Assembly: GCA_049653745.1 (NCBI GenBank)
Contig: JBASGW010000041.1
Location: 1 to 62,807, forward strand
From: CANDYO01 sp049653745
GTDB lineage: Bacteria > Pseudomonadota > Alphaproteobacteria > Rickettsiales > CANDYO01
Length of the DNA stretch: 62,807 nt
Reading direction: 5' to 3'
A program made the translations under genes and the position numbers. The stretch's first letter is position 1; each line of letters opens with the position of its first letter. The notes below the pieces were generated by a model. It made no database searches and was not told the origin of the DNA. It worked only from the letters and a program-made list of their open reading frames with translations. Shown one piece after another: positions 25,134 through 33,410 of this stretch.

Positions 25134-26213
25134 TTATCTTTTAAAAATACCAATCACTTCAAGATGCTTACTATATAAAAATTGATCAATTGGATAAATA
25201 TCACTTAAAATAAAATTATGACTCAATAAAATTTGAGCATCCCGGATAAAATTTTCTAAACTACAAGAAACTAAAATAACTTTCTTAGTTAAATTGGCTT
25301 GAGAAATTTGTTTTATTTGTGGAGCTGCTCCATTGCGTGGAGGGTTGATAACCACCTGAGAATAATCATTAATGAAGCTGCTTGTGCAGGGAGTGCGGAA
25401 TAAATCTTGGTTTATTACATGGATGGGCAAAGCATGGCTTCTTGCCGCCTTTTCTAAAGCTTTAGAGGCATCCATACTTCCTTCAATTGCCGTAACTTTG
25501 CCTTTACTGGTTAAAGAGAAAGTAAAACTACCACAGCCACTATATAATTCTAGAATTTGCTTAGCCTTATCCAAATGTTTTAAAATAATTTCATTCATAA
25601 TTTGAATTGATTCTTTACTCACTTGAAGAAAACTATTAATTGGCAATTCAACATTTGCCTGATCAAACTTTAGAGCAACTGAATTGAGCTGAATAATTAT
25701 GCTAGGAATTTGATTTTTAACTTGCCACGCAATTCTTGCAATATTGTTCTGTTGAGCAAACCCAGTTAAAGCCAGATCAGTTTCTAAATTGCTTGAATTT
25801 TGACTAAAAAATATAATCTCTAAACCTGTATCACTATTGGTGATGGCAACTGCATCAATTCTAATTGAAATCTGCTTTAGCAGGATATTTATTGGTTTAA
25901 TTAAATCATTAATCTTGTCTTGAAGGAGCAAACAATTAGCTATAGAAATTAAAGAATTACTATGAAACTCATTAAAACTTATTTTTTTTTGGTTAACTTT
26001 AAAAGCTACCCTTCTTCTAGAATTTATTGGAATTTGAACTAATGGATGAATTATTCCATCATTAACTAATTGAGATATGGACTGCTTAAAATGAAAAAAT
26101 TTATATTCACCATGATTGCTCACTTCTTGCAAATTACATCCACCACATTTGCCATAATATTGGCACGGAGCCTTTTGCTTTATCTCTGTAAATGAATAAT
26201 TACTATTGTTCAC
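25134..26213 (-). CDS. RNA (uracil-5-)methyltransferase, RlmD/TrmA family
   Basis: SAM-dependent enzyme of the family that makes m5U in rRNA or tRNA. The 359-residue protein has iron-sulfur cysteines C17, C23, C26 (CQYYGKCGGC) and C94 (NCLLLQ), a SAM loop LELYSGCGSFTFSL, the catalytic NPPRNGA segment and VSCSLENF with the nucleophile cysteine. The N-terminal TRAM domain of E. coli RlmD is missing, as in many alphaproteobacterial members. The start is GTG, overlapping dapB by 11 nt, so the two are translationally coupled. Which uridine is modified cannot be told. Confidence 0.86.
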   Translation of the reverse strand: MNNSNYSFTEIKQKAPCQYYGKCGGCNLQEVSNHGEYKFFHFKQSISQLVNDGIIHPLVQIPINSRRRVAFKVNQKKISFNEFHSNSLISIANCLLLQDKINDLIKPINILLKQISIRIDAVAITNSDTGLEIIFFSQNSSNLETDLALTGFAQQNNIARIAWQVKNQIPSIIIQLNSVALKFDQANVELPINSFLQVSKESIQIMNEIILKHLDKAKQILELYSGCGSFTFSLTSKGKVTAIEGSMDASKALEKAARSHALPIHVINQDLFRTPCTSSFINDYSQVVINPPRNGAAPQIKQISQANLTKKVILVSCSLENFIRDAQILLSHNFILSDIYPIDQFLYSKHLEVIGIFKR

Positions 26214-26904
26214 TCAATACATCCTGCATTGAATAAAATCCTGGCTTTTTACCCAATCCCCAAGCGCAAGCTTTAATTGCTCCTTTAGCAAAGATGCTAC
26301 GGTTAAATGCTTGATGAGTTAAGGTTATTGCTTCATCTTTACTGCTAAAAATAACTTGATGCTCCCCTGGCACCCCTCCTATTCTTAATGAAGATATTTG
26401 CGCTTCTTTATGGGCATTTTGTTTAATGGTATCTGCTAAAGCTAAAGCCGTGCCAGATGGAGCGTCTAATTTACTTGCGTGATGAATATCTATAATTGCT
26501 GGGTCAAAATCTTTAGGTAATTTATTAGCAGCTATTTTAAGCAGCATTTGCAATAGATTTATACCTAAACTCATGTTAGGTGACCAAATGCTGGTTAAAT
26601 TTATTGCATAAGATTTAAACTCTTCAAAGTCTGCTTCGCTAAACCCAGTGGTACCACATACCAATATTTTATTGGTTGCAACTAACGCTCTAGCAATATC
26701 AATTGAGGTGGCAGGGTTGCTAAAATCAATTAAAGCATCAGAGCCTTCCATTAACTCTAGTACATTATCAAATAATTTTATTGTGGGATGATCAACTTTA
26801 TTACGTACCAAAACCCCCGAAAGAATATGGTCGGAATTATTGGTGATTTCTTCGATAATCACCTTGCTCATTCTACCGTTTAATCCTACAACCCCTATTT
26901 TCAT
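26203..26904 (-). CDS. dapB: 4-hydroxy-tetrahydrodipicolinate reductase
   Basis: NAD(P)H-dependent step of the lysine/meso-diaminopimelate pathway, needed for peptidoglycan. The 233-residue protein shows the Rossmann motif GVVGLNGRMSK at the start, CGTTGFS, SPNMSLGINLL, the catalytic HHASKLDAPSGTAL (about 146-159) and C-terminal AFNRSIFAKGAIKAC. It sits between an orphan gene (4-nt ATGA overlap upstream) and the methyltransferase gene (11-nt overlap downstream). dapD lies about 2 kb away on the other strand. Confidence 0.95.
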   Translation of the reverse strand: MKIGVVGLNGRMSKVIIEEITNNSDHILSGVLVRNKVDHPTIKLFDNVLELMEGSDALIDFSNPATSIDIARALVATNKILVCGTTGFSEADFEEFKSYAINLTSIWSPNMSLGINLLQMLLKIAANKLPKDFDPAIIDIHHASKLDAPSGTALALADTIKQNAHKEAQISSLRIGGVPGEHQVIFSSKDEAITLTHQAFNRSIFAKGAIKACAWGLGKKPGFYSMQDVLSEQ

Positions 26905-27476
26905 TTTGCTCTTCCACTTGTTTTAGTATTTAAATGAATTCTATTTTTATTGTCTTCAACCCTCTCTTTTATTGAATCCATAGTTTTATATTTTGGCTGA
27001 GGAGCAAAAACTCTTCTATCAATTTTAAAAGAAGTGGATTCAAGTAGTCCAAGTGGGGTGTTTGGATCTTCTCGTACAACAGTTTGAGAGTTTTTTCTCC
27101 TTAATTTTGGCATCGAAGGAATAAAACTCATTTTTCTTTTAACTTTTTCTTCTAACTTATTAATGATTTCATTTACTCTTTCTGCTTTATCACCAACATT
27201 ATTTAATCCTAAACCCAATTTTAGATTGTTTTTAGCCTCAATAATTTTATCTTCTCTATTTGAAGATCTAATAGGATCTTTATCTTCGTAAATTGTTAGT
27301 AAAGTTGCTATATATTCTTCAATTTTTTCTTTATTTTTTTTAGATTCTTCATTTTCAGGAGCATCACTTAAATTAGAGCTTCGACTAGAATCGCTGCTTG
27401 CAAAAGATTCAGATCTTTCTGTAGCTAAATCACCAGTAGCATATTTTTGCCACATTCTTTTTACGAATGAAATCAT
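26901..27476 (-). CDS. Hypothetical charged protein upstream of dapB
   Basis: Unrecognised 191-residue protein, basic and rich in Ser, Lys, Glu and Asn. The N-terminal 50 residues are Ser/Asp/Glu-rich and low complexity, the middle (about 45-120) is predicted helix, and the C-terminal third is basic and Pro-containing (SFIPSMPKLRRKNSQ). No membrane segment or signal peptide. Its stop codon overlaps the dapB start (ATGA), so it leads the dapB operon. The disordered, charged look recalls candidate effectors, but nothing proves that. Confidence 0.6.
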   Translation of the reverse strand: MISFVKRMWQKYATGDLATERSESFASSDSSRSSNLSDAPENEESKKNKEKIEEYIATLLTIYEDKDPIRSSNREDKIIEAKNNLKLGLGLNNVGDKAERVNEIINKLEEKVKRKMSFIPSMPKLRRKNSQTVVREDPNTPLGLLESTSFKIDRRVFAPQPKYKTMDSIKERVEDNKNRIHLNTKTSGRAK

Positions 27477-27559
27477 TATATTTTACAGCCCTATTTAGAT
27501 AAATAATTTATAACTTAGATGATAACAGCAGAAGCTTAATTTTGAAAGAATAAAAAAAA

Positions 27560-27637
27560 TGGGGCGAGTGACCGAATTTGAATCGGCGACCCCTAGAATC
27601 ACAATCTAGTGCTCTAACCAACTGAGCTACACCCGCC
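27560..27637 (-). tRNA. tRNA-His (anticodon GTG)
   Basis: On the minus strand a full cloverleaf is seen. The acceptor stem has an encoded G(-1) opposite C73 and one G-U pair, the D arm is GCTCAGTTGGTTAGAGC, the anticodon stem-loop CTAGATTGTGATTCTAG has anticodon GTG, the T arm is CCGATTCAAATTCGG, and CCA is encoded. The G(-1):C73 pair is the classic histidine identity element. A poly-T tract follows immediately downstream. Confidence 0.95.
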
Positions 27638-27821
27638 ATAATAAAGGTTGGAAATCTAAATATAGCCATAATAGTTTTTCTGTCAATCAATAAATGAATA
27701 TTATTTTTATCTATTGTAAAACAATATTCACCTAAATAAGGTAACAAAATATAAACGCAGTTTAAAGACGCATAAAACCACTGAACTATAAATGTTTTTA
27801 AGTTTAAACTTAACCCCCTTA

Positions 27822-28742
27822 TTAATGATTATTGCTTTCAGTAACCAAGACATTCTTGTCTGCTACTTCAATTTTATGTTTTTTAAATATATAGATAAAT
27901 GAACGATTAATTTCATTTATAATATGTTTACTATTATAATTATTTGCTAAATCTAGCCAAAACTCTAATTGAATATCATAGCCTTTTTTAGTTAACTCCA
28001 CTAAGTAAATCTTAGGTTCAGGTTTACTTAGTATTTTTTGATTTCCTCTTAACACATCTAAAATAGCATATTCTATCTCTTCAAAATTTATTTGACTTTC
28101 TAGAGATAAATTAAAACTAGATTTCAAAATTGTATCTTCTAAAGTCCAGTTAATTACAACATCTTGCAAAATGCTACTGTTGGGCACTAAAATATTGATA
28201 TTTTTAGATGTTTTAATGCTGGTGCATCTGGCTCCTATATGAGTAACTTCTCCATTAACATTTTTAACTTCAATAATATCTCCAACTTTTATTGGCCTCT
28301 CAATCATGATTATAATGCCACTAATAAAGTTATTAACAACATTTTGACTACCAAGACCAATACCTAGAGCAAGGGTTGTGCCAATTACAGTGAATACGGC
28401 TAAAGGAACATTTGAAATATCCAACACAAAAATCACCATAATTGCCATAAAAAAATAATAAATCAGCATTTCCAAAGAATTAACTACACCAGCTTCTGCA
28501 ATAATTTTGCTTAATTTTTTCTTTATCACGCGAGTGATTTTCTTAACTAAATTCATTCCAAAAATGAATAAAATTATTCCTATAACAATATTGCTTATCA
28601 ATATTTGTTGTTTATCTGCCAAAGTAAAAACAGGATAATGCCATATTGCTAGCATAAGTTCAGGTATATCTTTCATTATAAGGTAAAATGGATGATCACT
28701 ATTAAATATTTTGATTAACTCTGCTCCAAATTCTTTTATCAT
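27822..28742 (-). CDS. MscS family mechanosensitive channel
   Basis: Inner-membrane tension-gated channel protein of 306 residues. There are three hydrophobic segments at about 45-70, 85-110 and 115-140; the last has the Gly/Ala-rich pore-like pattern GTTLALGIGLGSQNVVNNFISG. The beta domain follows (RPIKVGDIIEV, then VTHIGARCTSIKTSKNINILVPNS split in the protein as usual) and the C-terminal alpha-beta domain. The length fits small MscS homologues. Divergent from dapD. Confidence 0.92.
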   Translation of the reverse strand: MIKEFGAELIKIFNSDHPFYLIMKDIPELMLAIWHYPVFTLADKQQILISNIVIGIILFIFGMNLVKKITRVIKKKLSKIIAEAGVVNSLEMLIYYFFMAIMVIFVLDISNVPLAVFTVIGTTLALGIGLGSQNVVNNFISGIIIMIERPIKVGDIIEVKNVNGEVTHIGARCTSIKTSKNINILVPNSSILQDVVINWTLEDTILKSSFNLSLESQINFEEIEYAILDVLRGNQKILSKPEPKIYLVELTKKGYDIQLEFWLDLANNYNSKHIINEINRSFIYIFKKHKIEVADKNVLVTESNNH

Positions 28743-28843
28743 CTATAAAAGCTCCTTCTTTTTGTAATGAAAATATCCTGAAATGATTTATTGTTCATTA
28801 GAAAATATTTGTTATATTTAAATCTTAAATCAAAATTAGAATA

Positions 28844-29659
28844 ATGCATATGAATAAAGAAAACATTAAAAATATTATCGAAGAAGCTTGGGAAAATCGT
28901 AATAATGATATAGCTTATGCTAAATCTGCTGTAGATGAAGTTTTAGCTGCTCTTGATTGCGGCGAACTGCGCATTGTAGAAAAAAATATCGATGGCTTTA
29001 TAATTCATCAATGGATTAAAAAAGCAATTTTGCTTTCTTTTAAATTAAATAATTCAGCATTTATCGAAGCCTCTCCCTTTAATTATCATGATAAAGTTGA
29101 TTTAAAGTTTAGTAACTGGCAAGAAGAAGATTTTGTTAAAGCTAAAATAAGATCTGTTCCTGGAGCTATTGTTAGAAAATCTGCCTTCATTGGAGCTAAC
29201 ACCATATTGATGCCATCTTTCATTAATGTGGGAGCTTATATTGATGAAGGAACTCTTATTGACACTTGGACCACCATTGGCAGCTGTGCTCAAATTGGAA
29301 AAAATTGCCATATTTCTGGAGGAGTTGGCATTGGAGGAGTTTTAGAACCATTGCAAGCTAACCCAGTGATTATTGAAGATAATTGCTTTATTGGAGCAAG
29401 ATCTGAAGTTGCCGAAGGAGTTATTATTGGTGAAGGATCAGTTTTATCAATGGGAGTATTTTTAGGCCAATCTACAAAAATATATAACCGCATTACTAAA
29501 GAAGTTACCTATGGTAAAATACCACCATATTCTGTGGTGGTTCCAGGATCTCTACCATCTAATGATGGAGCTTATTCTCTATATGCCGCAATAATTGTAA
29601 AACAAGTGGACCAACAAACAAGAAGCAAAACCTCAATTAATGAGTTATTACGGAGCTAA
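28844..29659 (+). CDS. dapD: Tetrahydrodipicolinate N-succinyltransferase
   Basis: Succinyl-CoA-dependent step of the DAP/lysine pathway. The 271-residue protein is a left-handed beta-helix enzyme: hexapeptide-type repeats run from about 95 to 215 (GAIVRKSAFIGANTILMPSF, GAYIDEGTLIDTWTTIGSCAQIG, GVGIGGVLEP). The N-terminal helical domain is complete. The start is ATG-CAT-ATG; the second ATG at 28850 is an alternative. No strong SD is visible. With dapB it shows the succinylase branch of DAP synthesis. Confidence 0.95.
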   Translation: MHMNKENIKNIIEEAWENRNNDIAYAKSAVDEVLAALDCGELRIVEKNIDGFIIHQWIKKAILLSFKLNNSAFIEASPFNYHDKVDLKFSNWQEEDFVKAKIRSVPGAIVRKSAFIGANTILMPSFINVGAYIDEGTLIDTWTTIGSCAQIGKNCHISGGVGIGGVLEPLQANPVIIEDNCFIGARSEVAEGVIIGEGSVLSMGVFLGQSTKIYNRITKEVTYGKIPPYSVVVPGSLPSNDGAYSLYAAIIVKQVDQQTRSKTSINELLRS

Positions 29660-29668
29660 AGAGCTTAG

Positions 29669-30097
29669 CTATTCTTCATCGCTATGTTGTCGTTCATAAT
29701 TTTCATGGCCCTCTTGAGCTTCAATAGAAAATGTGGCTATTGGTCTTGCCTCTAAACGGCTTATTCCTATTTTATCACCAGTTTCTTCACAGTAACCATA
29801 TTCAGCAGTTTCAATTTTTCTTAATGCTGAATCTATTTTATCAATTAATTTGCGATAACGATCTCTTGTTCTTAACTCAAATGCAGCACTTATTTCAATT
29901 GATGCACGATCATTTATATCTGATTCATGCCAATTCTCTTCTTGTAAATGCCTTAAGGTATCTTGCGAATTATTTAGCAACTCATTTTTCCATCCGAGCA
30001 ATTTATTTCTAAAATACTCTAATTGAAATTCACTCATGTATTCTTCGTTTTCTGAAGGCTTATAGCCTGATGGCAATTCAACTTTAGTTATTACCAT
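29669..30097 (-). CDS. dksA: DksA-type RNA polymerase-binding regulator
   Basis: Protein that enters the RNA polymerase secondary channel and mediates the ppGpp response. The 142-residue protein has the N-terminal coiled coil (about 25-95) with its acidic tip and a C-terminal globule YGYCEETGDKIGISRLEARP. Only one cysteine of the four zinc ligands of E. coli DksA remains, as is usual in alphaproteobacterial DksA. Convergent with dapD, 9 nt between stop codons. Confidence 0.9.
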   Translation of the reverse strand: MVITKVELPSGYKPSENEEYMSEFQLEYFRNKLLGWKNELLNNSQDTLRHLQEENWHESDINDRASIEISAAFELRTRDRYRKLIDKIDSALRKIETAEYGYCEETGDKIGISRLEARPIATFSIEAQEGHENYERQHSDEE

Positions 30098-30262
30098 AAT
30101 TTACATCTCCCCCTTAAATTTAATGCAAATAAAACATATAAAGCTATATGCCATATCTTACTATTTTTTACAAGAATTATATTAACAAAAGTCTATATTA
30201 ACATCTTCAGGCCTAGTTTATGTTCGATATATAAAAAACTTAAGTTTTATTGCTAGGAACCC

Positions 30263-30291
30263 TTGACAATCATATATTAATATATTAATCT
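30263..30291 (+). promoter_or_regulatory. Promoter in the dksA/terminase intergenic region
   Basis: TTGACA (30263-30268), a 17-nt spacer and TAATCT (30286-30291). Transcription would start near 30298, far (over 200 nt) from the terminase start, so the product may be a small RNA or a long leader. Confidence 0.45.
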
Positions 30292-30297
30292 TTAGCT

Positions 30298-30412
30298 AAG
30301 ATAATAATTTGAACATCAGAAGACCTGTAAGTCTCCTCAGATATTTATAAATAAGCGTGAGGCATGGTTCTATGTAGAGCGCTACTTTAAGTTACGCTCT
30401 TGACCTTTTCTA
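30298..30412 (+). ncRNA. Candidate small RNA
   Basis: The segment follows a good promoter and is less AT-rich than its surroundings. It ends with a 6-bp hairpin AGAGCG (30376-30381) / CGCTCT (30395-30400) followed by TGACCTTTTC, a weak terminator. No match to SRP RNA, tmRNA, RNase P or a known 6S layout was recognised by eye. Ends are approximate. Confidence 0.25.
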
Positions 30413-30529
30413 ATCAACCTAATAATACCAACCTCATTTTTAATTATCACCTCTCTTATTTCTCATTAATTTAATTCCTCCCCCCTCTTTTTCTACATCA
30501 CTTTCAATCAATATACCCTACCAATCCTT

Positions 30530-31924
30530 ATGAAAAAACCCTCCAAAGCATTACCTAATAATCTTTCACATTCTAATTTACCAAGTTTTATTGAACAATC
30601 TTTTAAAACCGTATCTCCTGGAACAGATTACTTACATAATTGGCATATAGATCTTATAGCTCAGAAATTAAAAGAAGTGGAAGAGAAAAAAATTAATAGA
30701 CTCATTATTAACATCCCTCCTCGTAACTTAAAATCTATTTGCGTTAATGTTGCCTGGACGGCCTGGCTCATGGGGCATAACCCTTCTATGAAAGTAATGT
30801 CAGCTAGCTATTCACAAGCTTTGAGCAATAAACATTCACTAGATTGCAGGCTTATACTTAACAGCCCTTGGTATAAAAAAATTTTTCCCTCTACCGAAAT
30901 AACCAAAGGTGAAAGCCAGAAATCTAAATTTGTAACCACCAAAAGAGGGTTCCGTTTTGCCACTTCAACCGGAGGAACTGCCACCGGTGAAGGAGGAGAT
31001 ATTTTAATTGTTGATGATCCTCAGAATCCTAGCAAAATCAACTCCAAGAGATATCGTGAATCAACTATTGAATGGTTTGAGCAAACTTTCATTTCAAGAT
31101 TAAATGATAAAAAGAATGGCGCTATTGTGCTTATTATGCAAAGGCTACATAGCGAAGATCTCTGTGGGCATCTATTAGAAAATAGAGCAAATCAGTGGCA
31201 TCTCTTAAAGTTGCCAGCTATAGCGGAAGAAAAAATAATGCTTAATAATATAATTATTGAACCAGGATCTGCATTGCACCCAGAAAGAGAGGACATAACC
31301 ACATTAAATAAACTTAAATGCGAACTAGGTGAATATTATTTTTCAGCGCAATATTTACAAGCACCTATTCCAGCAAATGGGTCAATGATAAAGCAAAGCT
31401 GGCTAAAATATTATTCAAAAAATGATAAAATTGAATTTTCTCAAATTATTCAATCTTGGGATACAGCTATTAAAGCCAAAGAAGAGCATGATTATAGCGT
31501 TGGCATCACTATTGGCATAGCTTATAATAATTATTATATTTTAGATGTTTATCGGATTAAAGTTGAATTTCCTGAATTAATGGCTTCTGTTCAAAGCTTT
31601 GCTCAAAAATGGAAACCTAACCTAATTTTAGTTGAAGATAAAGCAAGCGGACAATCGTTAATCCAAACCTTTAAAAGAGATGGAAAAATTCCACCCATTG
31701 TTCCTATAAAACCACAATTTGACAAGATCACTCGCTTTGCTAAGCATACGGTATTATTTGAAACTGGTAGAATTTTTATTTGTAGAGAAGCATCATGGCG
31801 CCTTTGTTTAGAACAAGAATTACTATCATTTCCTAAATCCAAAAATGATGATCAAGTTGACTGCATCTCTCAGGCCCTCAACTATCTTGATCAAAGAAAC
31901 ATATTTGGAATAAAGAATTTTTAA
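30530..31924 (+). CDS. Phage/GTA-type terminase large subunit
   Basis: DNA-packaging ATPase-nuclease of 464 residues. The ATPase half shows a divergent Walker A (NIPPRNLKS, 61-69), Walker B ILIVDDP (158-164) and the coupling region. The C-terminal RNase H-like nuclease has QSWDTAIK with D311, LVEDKASG (E369/D370) and NDDQVD (D441/D444), so its acidic triad looks intact. No portal, capsid or other phage gene lies nearby. Such isolated terminases occur in Rickettsiales as gene-transfer-agent or prophage remnants. The start has no clear SD. A functional packaging role is uncertain. Confidence 0.85.
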   Translation: MKKPSKALPNNLSHSNLPSFIEQSFKTVSPGTDYLHNWHIDLIAQKLKEVEEKKINRLIINIPPRNLKSICVNVAWTAWLMGHNPSMKVMSASYSQALSNKHSLDCRLILNSPWYKKIFPSTEITKGESQKSKFVTTKRGFRFATSTGGTATGEGGDILIVDDPQNPSKINSKRYRESTIEWFEQTFISRLNDKKNGAIVLIMQRLHSEDLCGHLLENRANQWHLLKLPAIAEEKIMLNNIIIEPGSALHPEREDITTLNKLKCELGEYYFSAQYLQAPIPANGSMIKQSWLKYYSKNDKIEFSQIIQSWDTAIKAKEEHDYSVGITIGIAYNNYYILDVYRIKVEFPELMASVQSFAQKWKPNLILVEDKASGQSLIQTFKRDGKIPPIVPIKPQFDKITRFAKHTVLFETGRIFICREASWRLCLEQELLSFPKSKNDDQVDCISQALNYLDQRNIFGIKNF

Positions 31925-31950
31925 ATAATTCAAGAATTTTACTTAGCGTT

Positions 31951-33072
31951 TTAGTGAGAGCCACCTTCTTGATTCATAAATAAACTCATAAAACCTGAAA
32001 AACCTCCCACATCTTCGATATTCACCCCAAAAACTTCTCCATTTGCACCAGGTAAAACAGCCATAGAAGTATCTCTAACTTGTATAGATTCTGGAGTAAA
32101 AATAGGAAGTGGATGCGCATAAGATTCTATTACTGGTGTATTATTATCATCTATTGCACTTCTAACAGAATTAAGCACATCTATTGTTACTTCGTTTTCT
32201 GGTTCTTTTACATCTATAAGAGCTATAAAATTTATGGCAACTTCATCCCCAGCGTTAATTCTAGGTATAAGAATTTCATTCAATCTATTAAAATGATCAT
32301 CACTTAAAGAAATTCTAGAAGCATCTCCTTCAGCTGAAGTGCTTAGATCTATAATTCTATTAATCATATCCTCATTTGATTGCTCAATAGCTATCTCTAA
32401 GGAATTATCTCCATTTTGATTGGAATCAAGAGTTTTTGTGTATCCATGCTCTGATAATAATTGATCTATTTCTTCTCTAGAATTATCATCAAGGCCTTGT
32501 GTATATTGAGAATGCACAAAATGCATTAAAGAGTTACCAGCCGCATCAACTCCATTTGGATTAACTCCAAGGTTTAAAAGAACTCTCACTCCTTCTACAT
32601 TACAAGATATAAAGTTATCAGCTAGCTCTTCAAATAGATTTTTATGTCTAGTCATCAATTGCCTATCATCAAAATTTCTTTCATCTAATAAAGAAATCTC
32701 CTGAGCTCTACCGGCACCTAGAAGATGCTGAAAAAACATATGAAAGAACTGACCATCTAAATTTGCCCTAATGAGCGATAAGTCAAGAGCCGTCATACCA
32801 CCTTGAACTCCTCCTCTTGGCATGAGAGGATCAGCTCCGGCTTCTATTAAAACTCTTGCAGTTTCTATAACTCGGCTATACTGAGCTTCATTATCATCCG
32901 CTATGGTTAAAAGAGCATGAAGAGGTGTATTCCGCAAAGAGAACCCATCATTAAGAATTGCATTAGCTGAAGCTCCTCTTGATAAAAGATTAGGTACTGC
33001 GTCATAGTGATGACTATGAATAGCTCCAAATAATGCATTATCTAGTATAATTTCTCTAGCTGTTCTTACCAT
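31951..33072 (-). CDS. Ankyrin-repeat protein
   Basis: A protein of about 373 residues with roughly five ankyrin-like repeats: NTPLHALLTIADDN, ARVLIEAGADP, GMTALDLSLI, CNVEGVRVLLNLGVNPNGVDAAGNSLMHFV and NGDNSLEIAIEQSNEDMINRI are seen in order. The C-terminal quarter lacks repeats and ends in a Gly/Phe/Met-rich tail (GGFSGFMSLFMNQEGGSH) similar to the small ankyrin protein at 23.6 kb. The ATG at 33072 with AGGA upstream is preferred; a TTG three codons earlier also stays in frame. It diverges from the second SET gene across about 330 nt. Probable effector by class, not proven. Confidence 0.82.
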   Translation of the reverse strand: MVRTAREIILDNALFGAIHSHHYDAVPNLLSRGASANAILNDGFSLRNTPLHALLTIADDNEAQYSRVIETARVLIEAGADPLMPRGGVQGGMTALDLSLIRANLDGQFFHMFFQHLLGAGRAQEISLLDERNFDDRQLMTRHKNLFEELADNFISCNVEGVRVLLNLGVNPNGVDAAGNSLMHFVHSQYTQGLDDNSREEIDQLLSEHGYTKTLDSNQNGDNSLEIAIEQSNEDMINRIIDLSTSAEGDASRISLSDDHFNRLNEILIPRINAGDEVAINFIALIDVKEPENEVTIDVLNSVRSAIDDNNTPVIESYAHPLPIFTPESIQVRDTSMAVLPGANGEVFGVNIEDVGGFSGFMSLFMNQEGGSH

Positions 33073-33410
33073 AATTATCAATTCCTAATATAGTTGGTTT
33101 AAAATCACTCATTCCTAAACAACAACTATATTAATTAATTAATATGTCAAGCAAAATGTTAAAATATTTAGAGCTTTTTACCCAAATCAACTACCTCTTT
33201 AAAGATTGAATGTTTCGTATTTTTATACTCACTACAACCGCAAGATTTGCATATTACTGCCATAATAATCCACCAAATTTTACTAATATTAGTTATAAAG
33301 CAGCGCCAAATTATATATTAACATTTGATTGACAGGAAAAAATTCTTAATATATTTTAAGATTTATTTAATGTGTATTAAATATATTAAGAAAAAATAGT
33401 TGAGGATTAT
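33073..33410. other. Divergent intergenic region between ankyrin and SET genes
   Basis: About 340 nt without a gene. A TTGACA element faces left at 33150-33145, next to TTAATTAATTAATAT, with a possible but badly spaced TATAGT for the ankyrin gene. A better promoter faces right toward the SET gene (33329-33357). The middle (33180-33290) shows nothing recognisable. Confidence 0.5.
33329..33357 (+). promoter_or_regulatory. Promoter of the second SET gene
   Basis: TTGACA (33329-33334), a 17-nt spacer and TATTTT (33352-33357), about 53 nt before the start codon. Confidence 0.55.

Larger units (their letters stand above)
30098..30529. other. 432-nt intergenic region between dksA and the terminase gene
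   Basis: No reading frame of note. It contains a consensus-like promoter (30263-30291) and, after it, about 100 nt of mixed composition ending in a small hairpin (30376-30400) and a pyrimidine-rich run, then a markedly pyrimidine-rich stretch to the terminase start. The dksA promoter should lie at the left end but is not clear. Confidence 0.6.

Noticed and set aside
27508..27747. Minus-strand open frame of 79 codons
   Set aside because: It runs straight through the tRNA-His gene; the apparent protein is an artefact of the tRNA sequence.
27798..27813. 16-bp palindrome TTAAGTTT/AAACTTAA after mscS
   Set aside because: It is short, made only of common AT-rich words and has no clear terminator T-run; chance is a fair explanation.
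29669..30097. DksA as a broken gene because three zinc cysteines are missing
   Set aside because: Single-cysteine DksA with the EETG..I.L.RLEARP pattern is the normal alphaproteobacterial form.
30298..30412. SRP RNA, tmRNA or RNase P RNA in the terminase intergenic region
   Set aside because: None of the conserved core sequences of these RNAs is visible, so only an unnamed small-RNA candidate is reported.
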